From Paenibacillus sp. JNUCC-31 (GTDB lineage: Bacteria; Bacillota; Bacilli; Paenibacillales; Paenibacillaceae): a DNA stretch of 64,000 nucleotides. The position numbers and the translations under genes are program-made. Positions 30,063 to 39,946 of the stretch are shown in pieces (position 1 is the stretch's first letter; every line of letters begins with the position of its first letter). The DNA lies in contig NZ_CP062165.1 in NCBI RefSeq assembly GCF_014844075.1, forward strand, positions 1,860,001 through 1,924,000. The letters run 5' to 3'. The notes under the pieces are model-generated. The model had not been told where the DNA came from. It saw only the letters and a list, made by a program, of their open reading frames with translations, and ran no database searches.

Positions 30063-31817
30063 TTAGCAGCTTCCCGAATCTGTTACCTGTCCTGGACGCG
30101 GCAAGTCAGCACGCAAATAAGAAGCGGATGCAGGTGGAAAAATTTCCGGTGAAGGTGGCGCTGCCTCTTCGGCAAGGTCCATTTGTTTCGCTTGCTCCTG
30201 ATCAGGTACCCAGTCAAATACTTCTCGGAACACGTCCTCAACCGTATCCACCGGGATAACTCGTAAGCCATCCAGATTATCAAAGATGGACTGCCAATTC
30301 TCTGCCGGAATAATGACCGTCTTTGCCCCTGCCTGGAATGCAGCCTCTACTTTGGCCAGTACACCGCCGATCGGCTTCACCCGGCCATGAATACTAATCT
30401 CACCCGTCATCGCTGTCTCATGATCAATAAGACGCCCCTGGATGGCTGATGTAATGGCAGTGGCCATGGCAATCCCGGCAGACGGACCATCAATTGGCGT
30501 TCCACCCGGGAAATTAACGTGTAAATCGTAGTCGTTAGGACGAATACCCATGGCTTTTAATACGGTTAACACATTTTCAACCGAGCCTTTAGCCATGCTT
30601 TTTCGCCGGAGTGTGCGCGAACCGCCTCCAATCTCTTCTTCATCCACAACGCCCGTAATGTTGATTCGGCCCTGATCCCGAAGAGCCGGAACAGCAGATA
30701 CTTCAATCTCCAAAATGGTACCCATATTCGGTCCATATACAGCCAAGCCATTGACAAAACCAATTTGTGGCCGCTGAGGCACCTTGCGATCTGGCCGGGG
30801 CTGAATCTGGCTGCTGCCAGCCACCCACTCCACATCGGACGCCTGCAGTGTTTCCCTTTTTTCGGTCAAGGCCAGCCCTGCAGCGAGCTGAATAATGTTC
30901 ACCGCTTCACGCCCATTGGTTGCATATCGCTTGACCACATCGACAGCCTCCGGGCATGGACTGAATCCGATTTTCTGCACGGCATCTTCCGCTATTCGCC
31001 CGATCTCTTCGGGCAACAATGGACGGAAATAGACCTCCATGCACCGCGACCGCAAAGCTGGAGGCAGTTCATGGGGCGAACGTGTCGTCGCTCCGACAAG
31101 GCGAAAATCGGCTGGCAGACCATTTTGAAAAATATCGTGGATATAAGCAGGAGTATGCGTGTCTTCCGAGTTATAGTACGCACTCTCCAAAAACACCTTG
31201 CGATCCTCCAACACTTTAAGCAGCTTATTCATCTGGATGGAATGCAATTCACCAATCTCATCAATAAAAAGCATACCTCCGTGTGCCTTCGTAACAGCAC
31301 CAGGTTTCGGTTGAGGAATGCCTGCTACCCCCATCGCTCCTGCTCCCTGATAGATTGGATCATGAACTGAACCAATCAAAGGGTCAGCAATCCCCCGTTC
31401 ATCAAAACGGGCCGTTGTGGCGTCGAGTTCCGTGAATTTGGCATCGGGCTTGAAGGGAGAGGATGGATTCTTTTTAGCTTCTTCCAAAACTACCCTTGCA
31501 GCAGCTGTTTTCCCCACTCCTGGGGGGCCATATATAATGACATGCTGTGGATTAGCACTGCATAGCGCAGCTTTAAGGGCCCGGAGTCCGTCCTTTTGCC
31601 CCACAATGTCATTAATCGTTGCTGGACGTGTCTTCTCGGCCAAGGGTTTGGTGAGTGATATGGAGCGCAACTTCCGCAGTTTCTCCAGCTCCTTGCGGGA
31701 TTCCCGCTCAACGGCACTGCGGTTTGTTTTCTGGCCACGAAGCAAATTCCAGAAATACAAACCAATCACCACACCAAAAAATAACTGAATCATCATTATG
31801 ACCATACCAAATTCCAT
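30063..31817 (-). CDS. lonB: LonB-type membrane-anchored ATP-dependent protease
   Basis: 584 residues. An N-terminal membrane segment (about 4-24, MVIMMIQLFFGVVIGLYFW) precedes an AAA+ module with Walker [16 protein letters not shown] and Walker B MLFIDEIGELH, and a Lon peptidase domain with the catalytic Ser in PIDGPSAGIAMATA. In Bacillus LonB is forespore-specific and the gene lies just upstream of lonA, as here. Missing the long LonA N-terminal domain is normal for LonB. GGAGG precedes the ATG. Confidence 0.95.
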   Translation of the reverse strand: MEFGMVIMMIQLFFGVVIGLYFWNLLRGQKTNRSAVERESRKELEKLRKLRSISLTKPLAEKTRPATINDIVGQKDGLRALKAALCSANPQHVIIYGPPGVGKTAAARVVLEEAKKNPSSPFKPDAKFTELDATTARFDERGIADPLIGSVHDPIYQGAGAMGVAGIPQPKPGAVTKAHGGMLFIDEIGELHSIQMNKLLKVLEDRKVFLESAYYNSEDTHTPAYIHDIFQNGLPADFRLVGATTRSPHELPPALRSRCMEVYFRPLLPEEIGRIAEDAVQKIGFSPCPEAVDVVKRYATNGREAVNIIQLAAGLALTEKRETLQASDVEWVAGSSQIQPRPDRKVPQRPQIGFVNGLAVYGPNMGTILEIEVSAVPALRDQGRINITGVVDEEEIGGGSRTLRRKSMAKGSVENVLTVLKAMGIRPNDYDLHVNFPGGTPIDGPSAGIAMATAITSAIQGRLIDHETAMTGEISIHGRVKPIGGVLAKVEAAFQAGAKTVIIPAENWQSIFDNLDGLRVIPVDTVEDVFREVFDWVPDQEQAKQMDLAEEAAPPSPEIFPPASASYLRADLPRPGQVTDSGSC

Positions 31818-31873
31818 GTCTCCACATCCTCCTGTTCTGTCCCTATCTCATAAGAGATCATGCTAATACTTGG

Positions 31874-31902
31874 TAGTATAGCCTTTTCACCGAGACGTAA
31901 AC
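31874..31902 (-). promoter_or_regulatory. Possible sigmaF-type promoter of lonB
   Basis: Minus strand: GTTTA (31898-31902), 14-base spacer, GGCTATACTA (31874-31883). This fits the sigmaF pattern (GywTA, then GgnrAnAnTw) except for one base and a spacer one base short. Fits the known forespore control of lonB in Bacillus. Confidence 0.45.
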
Positions 31903-31932
31903 GGGTGTACGGCAATTTGTATGTCAGAGAAT

Positions 31933-31962
31933 GCAAAACAGCCCGTCATTGCTGACGGGCTG
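31933..31962 (-). terminator. Terminator after ispG
   Basis: Perfect 10-bp stem CAGCCCGTCA / TGACGGGCTG with a GCAA loop, then TTTTGC on the minus strand. Confidence 0.85.
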
Positions 31963-31986
31963 ATGCAGGAAACATATATAAAAGAA

Positions 31987-33084
31987 TCAGTGCGAGCGGC
32001 CTGGAATAACCCCTGTCGTTTCATAGGACTCCACGATTTTGTCGATCTCTTTTTTCAATTCCTCAACCATGATTTCTTCCGGCACTTTACGGATCATTTT
32101 ACCATGTCGGAATAACAAGCCTTCTCCGCGTGCACCGGCAATTCCGATATCCGCTTCTTTTGCTTCGCCAGGACCGTTCACAGCACAACCTAGCACCGAT
32201 ACTTTGATCGGCACCTTGAGCTTGGAAATATACTCTTCCACCTCATTAGCAATGGAGAACAGATCGATATCCAAACGGCCACAGGTCGGGCATGAAATCA
32301 GCGTAGCTGCATTGGAAATCAGCCCAAAGGTTTTAAGCAGATCACGAGCAACTTTGATCTCCTCAACCGGGTCCGCACTAAGCGATATCCGCATTGTCGA
32401 CCCAATGCCCATGGATAACAAGGCACCCATACCCGCAGAACTTTTGATTGTACCCGAGAACAACGTGCCCGCCTCGGTAATTCCCAGATGCAACGGATAC
32501 TTGATGATTTGAGCGGCTTTGGTATACGCTTCAATCGCCATCGGTACATCCGAAGCTTTGAGGGATACAATGATATCATGGAAATCAAGCTCTTCCAGAA
32601 TGCCAATGTGATACAATGCACTTTCTACCATAGCATCAGCCGTAGGATACCCATACTTCTCAAGCAAATGGTTTTCAAGCGAACCGGCATTTACCCCGAT
32701 GCGAATCGGAATACCTTTCTCTTTGCAAGCCTTGACCACTTCTTCCACTTTGGATCGTTTACCGATATTGCCGGGATTAATCCGTACTTTATCGATGCCG
32801 TTCTCAATCGCAAGGAGAGCCAGTTTGTAATTAAAATGGATATCCGCTACGAGCGGAATATGAATCCGTTTTTTGATTTCCTTGATGGCTGCAGCAGCTT
32901 CTTCATTGTTCACCGTTACACGCACCACTTGGCAGCCTGCTTCTTCCAAACGCAAAATCTCTGCCACGGTTGCCTCAACGTCTGCCGTTTTCGTTGTACA
33001 CATGCTCTGGATGATGACCTCGTTGCTGCCACCAATCGTTAAGTTCCCCACTTTTACGGGACGTGTATCTTGTCTTAAAAACAT
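31987..33084 (-). CDS. ispG: 4-hydroxy-3-methylbut-2-enyl diphosphate synthase (flavodoxin/ferredoxin)
   Basis: 365 residues from the ATG at 33084 (GGGGAG upstream; an in-frame TTG at 33111 is less likely). Converts MEcPP to HMBPP in the MEP isoprenoid pathway. TIM-barrel with N-terminal motif [17 protein letters not shown]; [4Fe-4S] cysteines in [14 protein letters not shown] and [12 protein letters not shown]. Stands between clpX and lonB with its own terminator. Confidence 0.96.
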   Translation of the reverse strand: MFLRQDTRPVKVGNLTIGGSNEVIIQSMCTTKTADVEATVAEILRLEEAGCQVVRVTVNNEEAAAAIKEIKKRIHIPLVADIHFNYKLALLAIENGIDKVRINPGNIGKRSKVEEVVKACKEKGIPIRIGVNAGSLENHLLEKYGYPTADAMVESALYHIGILEELDFHDIIVSLKASDVPMAIEAYTKAAQIIKYPLHLGITEAGTLFSGTIKSSAGMGALLSMGIGSTMRISLSADPVEEIKVARDLLKTFGLISNAATLISCPTCGRLDIDLFSIANEVEEYISKLKVPIKVSVLGCAVNGPGEAKEADIGIAGARGEGLLFRHGKMIRKVPEEIMVEELKKEIDKIVESYETTGVIPGRSH

Positions 33085-33206
33085 GAGTGATTTCTCTCCC
33101 CACAACGTCAAAGCTCCACCCTGACAGAGACATGATTCGCCTTCTGCCAGGAGTGGAGAACTGACAAGTCTATATTTCAGTGTTGAAACGGAATATTCAC
33201 CTTGAA

Positions 33207-34460
33207 TTAGGCACTTTCTTCCTGCTTGTCGTCCTTCGATTGGCTCAGTTCAGGCACGACTCTCTTCTCAACGACTTCTTCTGTAATGACACAGTTCGTA
33301 ACATCATCACGGGAAGGCACTTCGTACATAATCTCAAGCATAATGCCTTCGATAATGGCACGCAGTCCACGTGCACCCGTGTTACGTTTAATGGCTTCCT
33401 TCGCAATCGCAAGCAATGCGGCTGGTTCGAACACCAGATTCACATTATCCAGCTCCAGCAATTTTTGATATTGTTTGGTCAGCGCATTTTTTGGCTCGGA
33501 CAGAATCCGTACCAATGTATCTTCGTCCAGCGGCTCCAACGTGGAGATGACTGGCAGACGACCTACGAACTCCGGAATCAGACCGAATTTCAACAAGTCT
33601 TCCGGCAATACCATACCCAAATATTCGCCCGGTTTCAGATCTTTTTGCTCCGTAACAGTGTTAAAGCCGATCACTTTTTTACCGATCCGGCGTTTGATCA
33701 TTTGTTCCAGGCCATCGAAGGCACCGCCGCAAATGAACAGGATGTTGGTGGTATCAATCTGGATGAATTCCTGATGTGGATGCTTACGGCCACCTTGTGG
33801 TGGTACGGAAGCTACAGTTCCTTCCAGAATTTTCAAGAGTGCCTGTTGAACACCTTCACCCGATACATCACGTGTAATGGATGGGTTCTCGGATTTACGT
33901 GCTACTTTATCAATTTCATCGATATAAATAATGCCGCGTTCTGCTTTTTCCACATCATAATCAGCAGCTTGAATCAGCTTCAGCAGAATGTTCTCTACAT
34001 CCTCGCCGACATAACCTGCTTCAGTCAATGAAGTTGCATCAGCAATAGCAAAAGGAACATTAAGGATTTTGGCCATCGTTTGCGCCAGCAACGTTTTACC
34101 AGAACCCGTAGGTCCTAATAGCAAAATGTTACTTTTTTGCAATTCAACGTCCTCAATCTTGCTTTGTGTGTTGATGCGCTTATAGTGATTGTAAACCGCA
34201 ACTGACAAAGACTTTTTCGCCTGATCCTGTCCAATAACATATTGGTCAAGAATGTCACGAATTTCTTTCGGTTTTGGAATATCTTTAAGGTCCAGTTCTT
34301 CGTCATGACCGAGCTCTTCCTCAACGATTTCGGTGCAAAGTTCGATACATTCATCACAAATGTAAACGCCTGGTCCAGCGACCAGTTTACGCACCTGTTC
34401 CTGAGATTTACCGCAAAAAGAGCATTTCAATTGCCCTTTCTCATCGTTAAATTTAAACAT
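33207..34460 (-). CDS. clpX: ClpX ATPase subunit of ClpXP protease
   Basis: 417 residues. N-terminal C4 zinc-binding domain ([11 protein letters not shown] ... [10 protein letters not shown], about 14-41), AAA+ domain with Walker [16 protein letters not shown], Walker [14 protein letters not shown] and the IGF-type loop for ClpP contact (near KVIGFNTV). Unfolds substrates and feeds them to ClpP. 12 bases after clpP, ATG preceded by AAAGGGG. Confidence 0.97.
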   Translation of the reverse strand: MFKFNDEKGQLKCSFCGKSQEQVRKLVAGPGVYICDECIELCTEIVEEELGHDEELDLKDIPKPKEIRDILDQYVIGQDQAKKSLSVAVYNHYKRINTQSKIEDVELQKSNILLLGPTGSGKTLLAQTMAKILNVPFAIADATSLTEAGYVGEDVENILLKLIQAADYDVEKAERGIIYIDEIDKVARKSENPSITRDVSGEGVQQALLKILEGTVASVPPQGGRKHPHQEFIQIDTTNILFICGGAFDGLEQMIKRRIGKKVIGFNTVTEQKDLKPGEYLGMVLPEDLLKFGLIPEFVGRLPVISTLEPLDEDTLVRILSEPKNALTKQYQKLLELDNVNLVFEPAALLAIAKEAIKRNTGARGLRAIIEGIMLEIMYEVPSRDDVTNCVITEEVVEKRVVPELSQSKDDKQEESA

Positions 34461-34472
34461 GAAACCACCCCT

Positions 34473-35063
34473 TTAGGAATTGATCGGTCTGCTGAGCACC
34501 TGGTCAATAATGCCGTACGTTTTGGCTTCTTCAGCACTCATGAAGAAGTCACGGTCGGTGTCCCGCTCGATTTTCTCAAGGGGTTGACCTGTACGATCGA
34601 CGTATATTTGATTCAGTTTCTGACGTGTTTTAATAATCCATTCTGCGTGAATTTTGATATCCGCAGCCTGTCCCTGAACGCCGCCAAGCGGCTGATGAAT
34701 CATCACTTCGCTGTTCGTCAGCGCAAATCGTTTGCCAGGAGCACCGGCTGTCAGCAATAACGAGCCCATGCTTGCTGCCATACCTACGCAAATGGTCGAT
34801 ACATCCGGCTTGATATATTGCATCGTATCGTATATACCCATCCCTGCGGTGACAGAACCACCAGGTGAATTAATGTACAAGCTGATATCCTTCTCTGGAT
34901 CGTCGGCTGCCAAAAACAAAAGCTGCGCTATGACAAGATTGGCTACATCGTCATCAATCGCACTGGTTAAAAAAATAATGCGATCCTTCAGCAAACGCGA
35001 ATATATATCGTAAGACCGCTCGCCTCGATTGGTTTGTTCAACAACCATTGGCACCAGACTCAT
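34473..35063 (-). CDS. clpP: ClpP serine protease subunit
   Basis: 196 residues. The catalytic triad is visible: S98 (GMAASMGS), H123 (MIHQPLGG) and an Asp near 172 ([10 protein letters not shown]). Cytoplasmic tetradecameric peptidase working with ClpX, encoded just downstream. AAAGAGG precedes the ATG. A strong promoter lies upstream; no CtsR direct repeat was seen there. Confidence 0.97.
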   Translation of the reverse strand: MSLVPMVVEQTNRGERSYDIYSRLLKDRIIFLTSAIDDDVANLVIAQLLFLAADDPEKDISLYINSPGGSVTAGMGIYDTMQYIKPDVSTICVGMAASMGSLLLTAGAPGKRFALTNSEVMIHQPLGGVQGQAADIKIHAEWIIKTRQKLNQIYVDRTGQPLEKIERDTDRDFFMSAEEAKTYGIIDQVLSRPINS

Positions 35064-35125
35064 GAGACCAACCTCTTTTCTACATGTAATTAGACATAGG
35101 CTACCTGTAAAGCAAACCCAAATTC

Positions 35126-35154
35126 ATTCTAACACGTTCCTGTGACAATGTCAT
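35126..35154 (-). promoter_or_regulatory. Sigma-A promoter of clpP-clpX
   Basis: Minus strand: ATGACA (35149-35154), 17-base spacer, TAGAAT (35126-35131). Five of six bases match in each hexamer. The remaining 35,160-35,373 stretch is AT-rich and holds nothing else recognised. Confidence 0.7.
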
Positions 35155-35373
35155 TTTTCACAAGTAGTGTCAAGACGAAGTGAGTTTATCTTTTTAGCCT
35201 GATCATATTTAACCATGTTTTCTATGTATGTGCAAATTGGAGCATTCCTATGCCGTTTCACCTTTTTTTTATTTAAAGTGGAACCATGGGATGTTAAATA
35301 TGCATAACCATATATCGCAACGACTCACACCCATATTATTACTGAATCATCTATAAAATGGATGCCATAATTT

Positions 35374-35408
35374 AAAAATAAGGCACGCAATGATTCACGT
35401 GCCTTATC
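35374..35408 (-). terminator. Terminator after tig
   Basis: Perfect stem ATAAGGCACG / CGTGCCTTAT with a 10-base loop, followed by TTTTAAATT on the minus strand. Confidence 0.85.
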
Positions 35409-35442
35409 GTTTATTCAGCTGTTCATTACGTAACAGCTTGTC

Positions 35443-36783
35443 TTATTTTTCGTCAGCTTCTGCAGCAACTTCTTCAGCTGGAGCTTCAACAGCTTCAACA
35501 ACTTTGCTGTTTTCAACGAGAACGTCAATCGTTTTACGCAGTTTCACTTCATCACGAAGGCTGTCCAGGGAACCATTACCTTCGAGAATGCCACGAATCT
35601 CCTCAGCAGGACGCTTGTAAGACTCAGCCATTTTTTCGAGCTCTTGGTTCACTTCTTCGTCAGACACTTCGATGTTTTCCGCTTTACCAACTGCTTCAAG
35701 AACCAGATTGTTGCGAACACGTTTGGAAGCATCTTCCTGCATTTGCGCTCTAAGGTCAGCTTGAGTTTGACCGGAGAAGCTCAGGAACATTTCCAGGTTC
35801 ATTCCTTGGTTGCGCAGACGGTTGTCGAAATCACGCATCATGTTTTGTACTTCGCTGTCAACCATTGCAGAAGGAATGTCCACTTCAGCATTTTCAGCCA
35901 CTTTTTCTACAACAGCATTTTCTTGAGCTGCTTTGGCTTCATCTGCTTTACGGGATTCCAATTGTGTTTTCAGATCAGCTTTGTACTCTTCAAGCGTTTC
36001 GAATTCGCTGACATCTTTTGCAAACTCGTCATCCAGCTCAGGAAGCTGTTTGCGTTTGATTTCATGTACTTTCACTTTGAATACCGCTTGTTTGCCAGCC
36101 AGTTCAGCTGCATGGTAGCTCTCTGGGAAAGTCACTTCAACGTCTTTGAAGTCGCCTGTGGACAGACCCACAACCTGCTCTTCAAATCCCGGGATGAATG
36201 TGTTGGAACCCAGTTCCAAGGAATAACGCTCAGCTTGTCCGCCTTCGAACGGTACACCATCAACGGAACCGTCAAAGTCGATTACAGCAACATCACCGTT
36301 TTGTGCAGAACCTTCGTCGATAACAACGAGTTCAGCGTGACGCTGTTGAAGACGCTCGAGCTCTTCAGTTACTTCTGCATCCGTTACTTCATGTTTGGCT
36401 ACAGCAACTTCAACGCCTTTGTAGTCACCCAGTGTAACTTCAGGTTTAACGGTTACTTTCGCTTTGAACTTGAATACTTGTCCTTTAGCGAATTGTTCGA
36501 TATCTACATCAGGACGATCAACCGGGAAAATATCCGTTTGGTCGATGGCTTCTGTATAAGCTTCAGGAAGCAAAATGTCGATGGCTTCTTGATACAAGCT
36601 TTCCACACCAAAACGAGCTTCGAAGATTGGACGTGGAACTTTACCTTTACGGAATCCAGGTACGTTTGCTTGTTTAACCACTTTATTAAAAGCTTTGTCG
36701 AGTGCTGCAGTTACACGATCTGCACCCACTTCAACCTCAAGAACCCCTAGGTTCTTCTCTATCTTTTCCCAAGTTGCTTTCAT
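35443..36783 (-). CDS. tig: Trigger factor (ribosome-associated chaperone, peptidyl-prolyl isomerase)
   Basis: 446 residues. N-terminal ribosome-binding domain with the signature [11 protein letters not shown] (about 41-51), FKBP-like PPIase domain (about 155-250, [14 protein letters not shown] ... [11 protein letters not shown]), and a helical C-terminal chaperone domain. The tail (about 425-446) is Ala/Glu/Val-rich. Upstream of clpP-clpX as in many Firmicutes. GGAGGGG precedes the ATG. Confidence 0.97.
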   Translation of the reverse strand: MKATWEKIEKNLGVLEVEVGADRVTAALDKAFNKVVKQANVPGFRKGKVPRPIFEARFGVESLYQEAIDILLPEAYTEAIDQTDIFPVDRPDVDIEQFAKGQVFKFKAKVTVKPEVTLGDYKGVEVAVAKHEVTDAEVTEELERLQQRHAELVVIDEGSAQNGDVAVIDFDGSVDGVPFEGGQAERYSLELGSNTFIPGFEEQVVGLSTGDFKDVEVTFPESYHAAELAGKQAVFKVKVHEIKRKQLPELDDEFAKDVSEFETLEEYKADLKTQLESRKADEAKAAQENAVVEKVAENAEVDIPSAMVDSEVQNMMRDFDNRLRNQGMNLEMFLSFSGQTQADLRAQMQEDASKRVRNNLVLEAVGKAENIEVSDEEVNQELEKMAESYKRPAEEIRGILEGNGSLDSLRDEVKLRKTIDVLVENSKVVEAVEAPAEEVAAEADEK

Positions 36784-36918
36784 TGTATACTTTCCCCTCC
36801 AAAATTCACATGTTCACGTAGGCAATCACGTACAAAATAACCATTTTAGTATAAACAAGATTAGATTCTTTTTCAAGGGGAATCCCTTGATACGGTTTGA
36901 GGAAAACGTTTCCGACTC

Positions 36919-37899
36919 CTATTGACCGTCCAAACCGGCAGAAACAAACTGCTTCATCGATCGATATGCCTGCTCCAGACGAAAGCGCATCGCCCCTGTC
37001 ACAGCATACATTGAGCGAGTATCTTCCTCGTCATGCGAACCGCCCAGACTGTCTGCAACGGTCATATGTAGAGCAGCTGCCCATATATCTGTCATGGAAT
37101 CATTTTCTTCCAGCATGGACATGTAATCACGGGTTCCGTACACGGCCATGACATATTGAATCCACAGTTCTTGTGCAAAATAAAAGAGCGTAGGTTCATG
37201 AACCTCCGTCTGATCCGCTACCCGTTCAAGAATCTGAACAATCTGGAGCGGGAAATCCTCAGGTCTAAGAGGAACGGTATCTATCTCCACTTCAACCGGC
37301 TCATCCCCACGAGTAAATGCAATAACACCCTGAACACCACGGCGGCGCAATGTCTGCAGCACACGAAACTGAAGCAAGGGATGCAATGTCTTGTCTTTGA
37401 GCCAACCAGTCAGCGAATCATCAATCTCCGGCCGTTCGAGATAGGCAAGCTGTTCCAGCGCCAGCATCGTTTGTTCGGATAAAGGCTCTTCCATCACAGT
37501 TCGAAGCAGTTTATCAGCATAACCATCATCTTGCTCCAGTTTGGACCGGGCATGTTGACGTGCCATGTCCTCTTCACTGATTTCCTCTTCCTCGCGCTCT
37601 TCATGGACCACTGGTGGATCTTCCCCGTAATGAGGGAAAGCCGCTTGAAGCCATTCGAGCAACGCTCGCCATTCGTCGTAATGCCGTTCTTCCTGCCCTT
37701 GGCATTGCAGTAAAAAGCGAAGCAGGTCCATCGCTTCACCGTATCGTTCGTTTTCTAGCATAACCGTCAATTGAATCTGGTAATAGTCCAGCGTCTTAGG
37801 AAACAGCACGATATTGTTGCTGTGCTCGGTTTCCGGGGTCGTGGATTCCTTAATGGGAGCACCTCCTCTGTATCCAGAATCTCCAGTCGCAATAACCAT
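36919..37899 (-). CDS. Conserved hypothetical, TPR-like helical protein
   Basis: Up to 326 residues, soluble and acidic, mostly helical. Segments such as LDYYQIQLTVMLENERYGEAMDLLRFLLQ (split here for reading) suggest TPR-like helix pairs near residues 40-70; an Glu-rich linker (EEREEEEISEEDMARQ) follows. No catalytic motif. Start is doubtful: the ATG at 37899 has no ribosome site, while GAGGAGGTG is placed seven bases before an in-frame ATT at 37854 (see finding). Located upstream of tig. Family not named with certainty. Confidence 0.8.
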   Translation of the reverse strand: MVIATGDSGYRGGAPIKESTTPETEHSNNIVLFPKTLDYYQIQLTVMLENERYGEAMDLLRFLLQCQGQEERHYDEWRALLEWLQAAFPHYGEDPPVVHEEREEEEISEEDMARQHARSKLEQDDGYADKLLRTVMEEPLSEQTMLALEQLAYLERPEIDDSLTGWLKDKTLHPLLQFRVLQTLRRRGVQGVIAFTRGDEPVEVEIDTVPLRPEDFPLQIVQILERVADQTEVHEPTLFYFAQELWIQYVMAVYGTRDYMSMLEENDSMTDIWAAALHMTVADSLGGSHDEEDTRSMYAVTGAMRFRLEQAYRSMKQFVSAGLDGQ

Positions 37900-38034
37900 A
37901 AATAGATGTATATTAAACGAAAATCGATCTATTTTTTTGAGTTCTTCTGATATTCTAACATAACCTTAATTATAATGAAAAAAACGTTACTGCCGCCAAA
38001 TATAATATACGAAAAATAATTTAAAATAAAACGG

Positions 38035-38063
38035 TTGATATTCATGATTATTTATGATAAAAT
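38035..38063 (+). promoter_or_regulatory. Sigma-A promoter of the left tRNA-Arg
   Basis: TTGATA (38035-38040), 17-base spacer, TAAAAT (38058-38063), 24 bases before the tRNA 5' end. Confidence 0.7.
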
Positions 38064-38086
38064 AATTTTTGCTTGAAAAATTTCGT

Positions 38087-38147
<61 letters not shown>

Positions 38148-38160
<13 letters not shown>

Positions 38161-38460
38161 TATTAAGAAAAGCTTCCTTCGGGAAGCTTTTTTTGCGTTC
38201 TGGGGATAAGAACCCCAATGGTTCGTCGGAGCATCCGCTTCGTTAGCGCTACTTCGCAGTCTCGACGGCAAGGAGAGTATCCCTTCTGGGACGTATTAAA
38301 AAAAGCTTCCTTCGGGAAGCTTTTTTTGCGTTCTGGGGATGAGAACCCCAATGGTTCGTCGGAGCATCCGCTTCGTTAGCGCTACTTCGCAGTCTCGACG
38401 GCAAGGAGAGTATCCCTTCTGGGACGTATTAAAAAAAGCTTCCTTCGGGAAGCTTTTTTT
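38148..38460 (+). repeat. Tandem tRNA-tail/terminator repeat, left island edge
   Basis: The tail of the tRNA (CCCTTCTGGGACG) occurs at 38148, 38281 and 38413, periods of 133 and 132 bases. Each copy is followed by the same hairpin (AAAGCTTCC-TTC-GGGAAGCTTTTTTT) at about 38168, 38298 and 38431. Between them is an almost identical spacer of about 85 bases. Only the first tail belongs to a full tRNA. Confidence 0.9.
38168..38194 (+). terminator. tRNA-Arg terminator (first of three copies)
   Basis: AAAGCTTCC / GGGAAGCTT hairpin followed by seven T; two further copies at 38298-38327 and 38431-38460. Confidence 0.85.
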
Positions 38461-38583
38461 GCGTTCTGGGGATAATCTGCTCCGTTCGTTGTCTGTTGTT
38501 GACATGAGATGTTATGCTTAATTAGTGTATATGTTATATATCAAAGTATACATATTAGACAAATAACCCATAGGAGATTTGCC

Positions 38584-39816
38584 ATGCCCTCATCTTTGCA
38601 TCAAAACTCACCTGACCGTGCTGCAGTCGATAATTCATCGTCAGTATCCATGAAACTTGGACTCTTGCTGGCAGGCATTATCGTTATCGCAGCGACCATG
38701 CGTTCACCCATTACGGCAACAGGCCCTATCGTGGAACTGATCCGTGCAGATACAGGAATAAGTCATACGATGGCAGGGTTGCTTACCTCTCTTCCTTTGC
38801 TTGCCTTTGCGGCAATTTCTCCGTTTGCCCCACAACTGGCACGAAGATTCGGATTAGAAACGGCTTTGTTAACGGCCATAATTCTTGTAACCATAGGCGT
38901 AACCCTCCGGTTCATGCCCTCTGTTCCCATTCTCTTCGCAGGAACAGCGATTCTCGGATGTGGCATTGCCCTAAGCAACGTATTGCTGCCCAGTCTGATC
39001 AAGCGGGATTTCCCATTGCGAGTTGGACTAGTTACCGGCCTCTACTCCGTATCCATGAATATCTGGGGTGCCATCGCCTCAGGAATTAGTGTCCCCGCGG
39101 CAGGCTTGACCTCCATGGGATGGCACGCATCACTGGGTATGTGGGCCGTACTGTCCATTCTGGCACTGATTCTCTGGCTGCCTCACGTCCGTACAGGACG
39201 TCGTGGTGAAGTTTACGTGGCTTCGAGAACGGAAGCGAAGCCGGTTCGTCTGCGCTCTTCTTCCTTAGCCTGGTCTGTCACACTGTTCATGGGATTACAA
39301 TCTTTAATTTTTTACACCACGATTACCTGGCTGCCCGAGATTTTATCTGATCAGGGTTTCAGTTCCTCTTCGGCGGGTTGGATGCTATCCCTGATGCAAA
39401 TGGTTAGTGTTCCGGTAACGTTCATCGTTCCCATTCTGGCAGGACGCATGAAAGATCAACGTGGGTTGACTGCAATCACATCCTCATGTTTGATTCTGGG
39501 ATATGCATTCCTTTTAAGCGGTATCCCCTCCCTCATAACCGTCGGTGTTGCTTTGGCCGGCGTGGGAGCCGGGGCTTCATTCGGACTTGTAACCATGTTT
39601 TTTGTACTGCGTACAGCCGATGCCAGACAAGCTGCAAGCCTATCGGGAATGGCTCAGTCATTCGGATATATGTTGGCGGCAGTCGGACCTTTGCTGTTCG
39701 GTGTGCTTCATGACTGGACCAAAGGATGGACCCTGCCGTTATTGGTACAGGTTATCGTTGCGATTGTTTTACTGATCGCAGGGATCAAGGCCAGCAAGAA
39801 TAGAGTAATCGGTTAG
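38584..39816 (+). CDS. MFS transporter of the CynX/NimT type
   Basis: 410 codons from the ATG at 38584, preceded by TAGGAG; a longer frame from 38509 lacks a site. Twelve hydrophobic segments. The signature near the start, IVIAATMRSPITATGPI, and the RADTGISHTMAGLLTSLP stretch are characteristic of the cyanate/2-nitroimidazole (CynX, NimT, YycB) branch of the major facilitator superfamily. Substrate is not predictable. First gene of the tRNA-flanked island, single, ending in a bidirectional terminator shared with the protease. Confidence 0.9.
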   Translation: MPSSLHQNSPDRAAVDNSSSVSMKLGLLLAGIIVIAATMRSPITATGPIVELIRADTGISHTMAGLLTSLPLLAFAAISPFAPQLARRFGLETALLTAIILVTIGVTLRFMPSVPILFAGTAILGCGIALSNVLLPSLIKRDFPLRVGLVTGLYSVSMNIWGAIASGISVPAAGLTSMGWHASLGMWAVLSILALILWLPHVRTGRRGEVYVASRTEAKPVRLRSSSLAWSVTLFMGLQSLIFYTTITWLPEILSDQGFSSSSAGWMLSLMQMVSVPVTFIVPILAGRMKDQRGLTAITSSCLILGYAFLLSGIPSLITVGVALAGVGAGASFGLVTMFFVLRTADARQAASLSGMAQSFGYMLAAVGPLLFGVLHDWTKGWTLPLLVQVIVAIVLLIAGIKASKNRVIG

Positions 39817-39859
39817 ATTTAAAAAAATGGATATCCATTCCATGTATGCAGCAAAATAT

Positions 39860-39907
39860 AAAACCAAACGGCCTCCATCCCGCGAAATCGAGATGGAGGC
39901 CGTTTAT
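39860..39907. terminator. Bidirectional terminator between MFS gene and protease
   Basis: AAACGGCCTCCAT / ATGGAGGCCGTTT stem; T-rich flank on the minus side (TTTGGTTTTATATTTTGC), shorter on the plus side. Serves two convergent genes. Confidence 0.8.
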
Positions 39908-39946
39908 GCGAAGAACCATTCCTTCAATAAATGAATGCCGCAGGAT

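Noticed and set aside
35064..35373. Search for CtsR or CIRCE operators upstream of clpP
   Set aside because: No matching direct heptad repeat or TTAGCACTC inverted repeat was found.
38163..38505. Minus-strand open frames with internal repeats (KKSFPKEAF) at the left island edge
   Set aside because: They are produced by the tandem tRNA-tail/terminator repeats; no start signal and repeated terminator hairpins inside.
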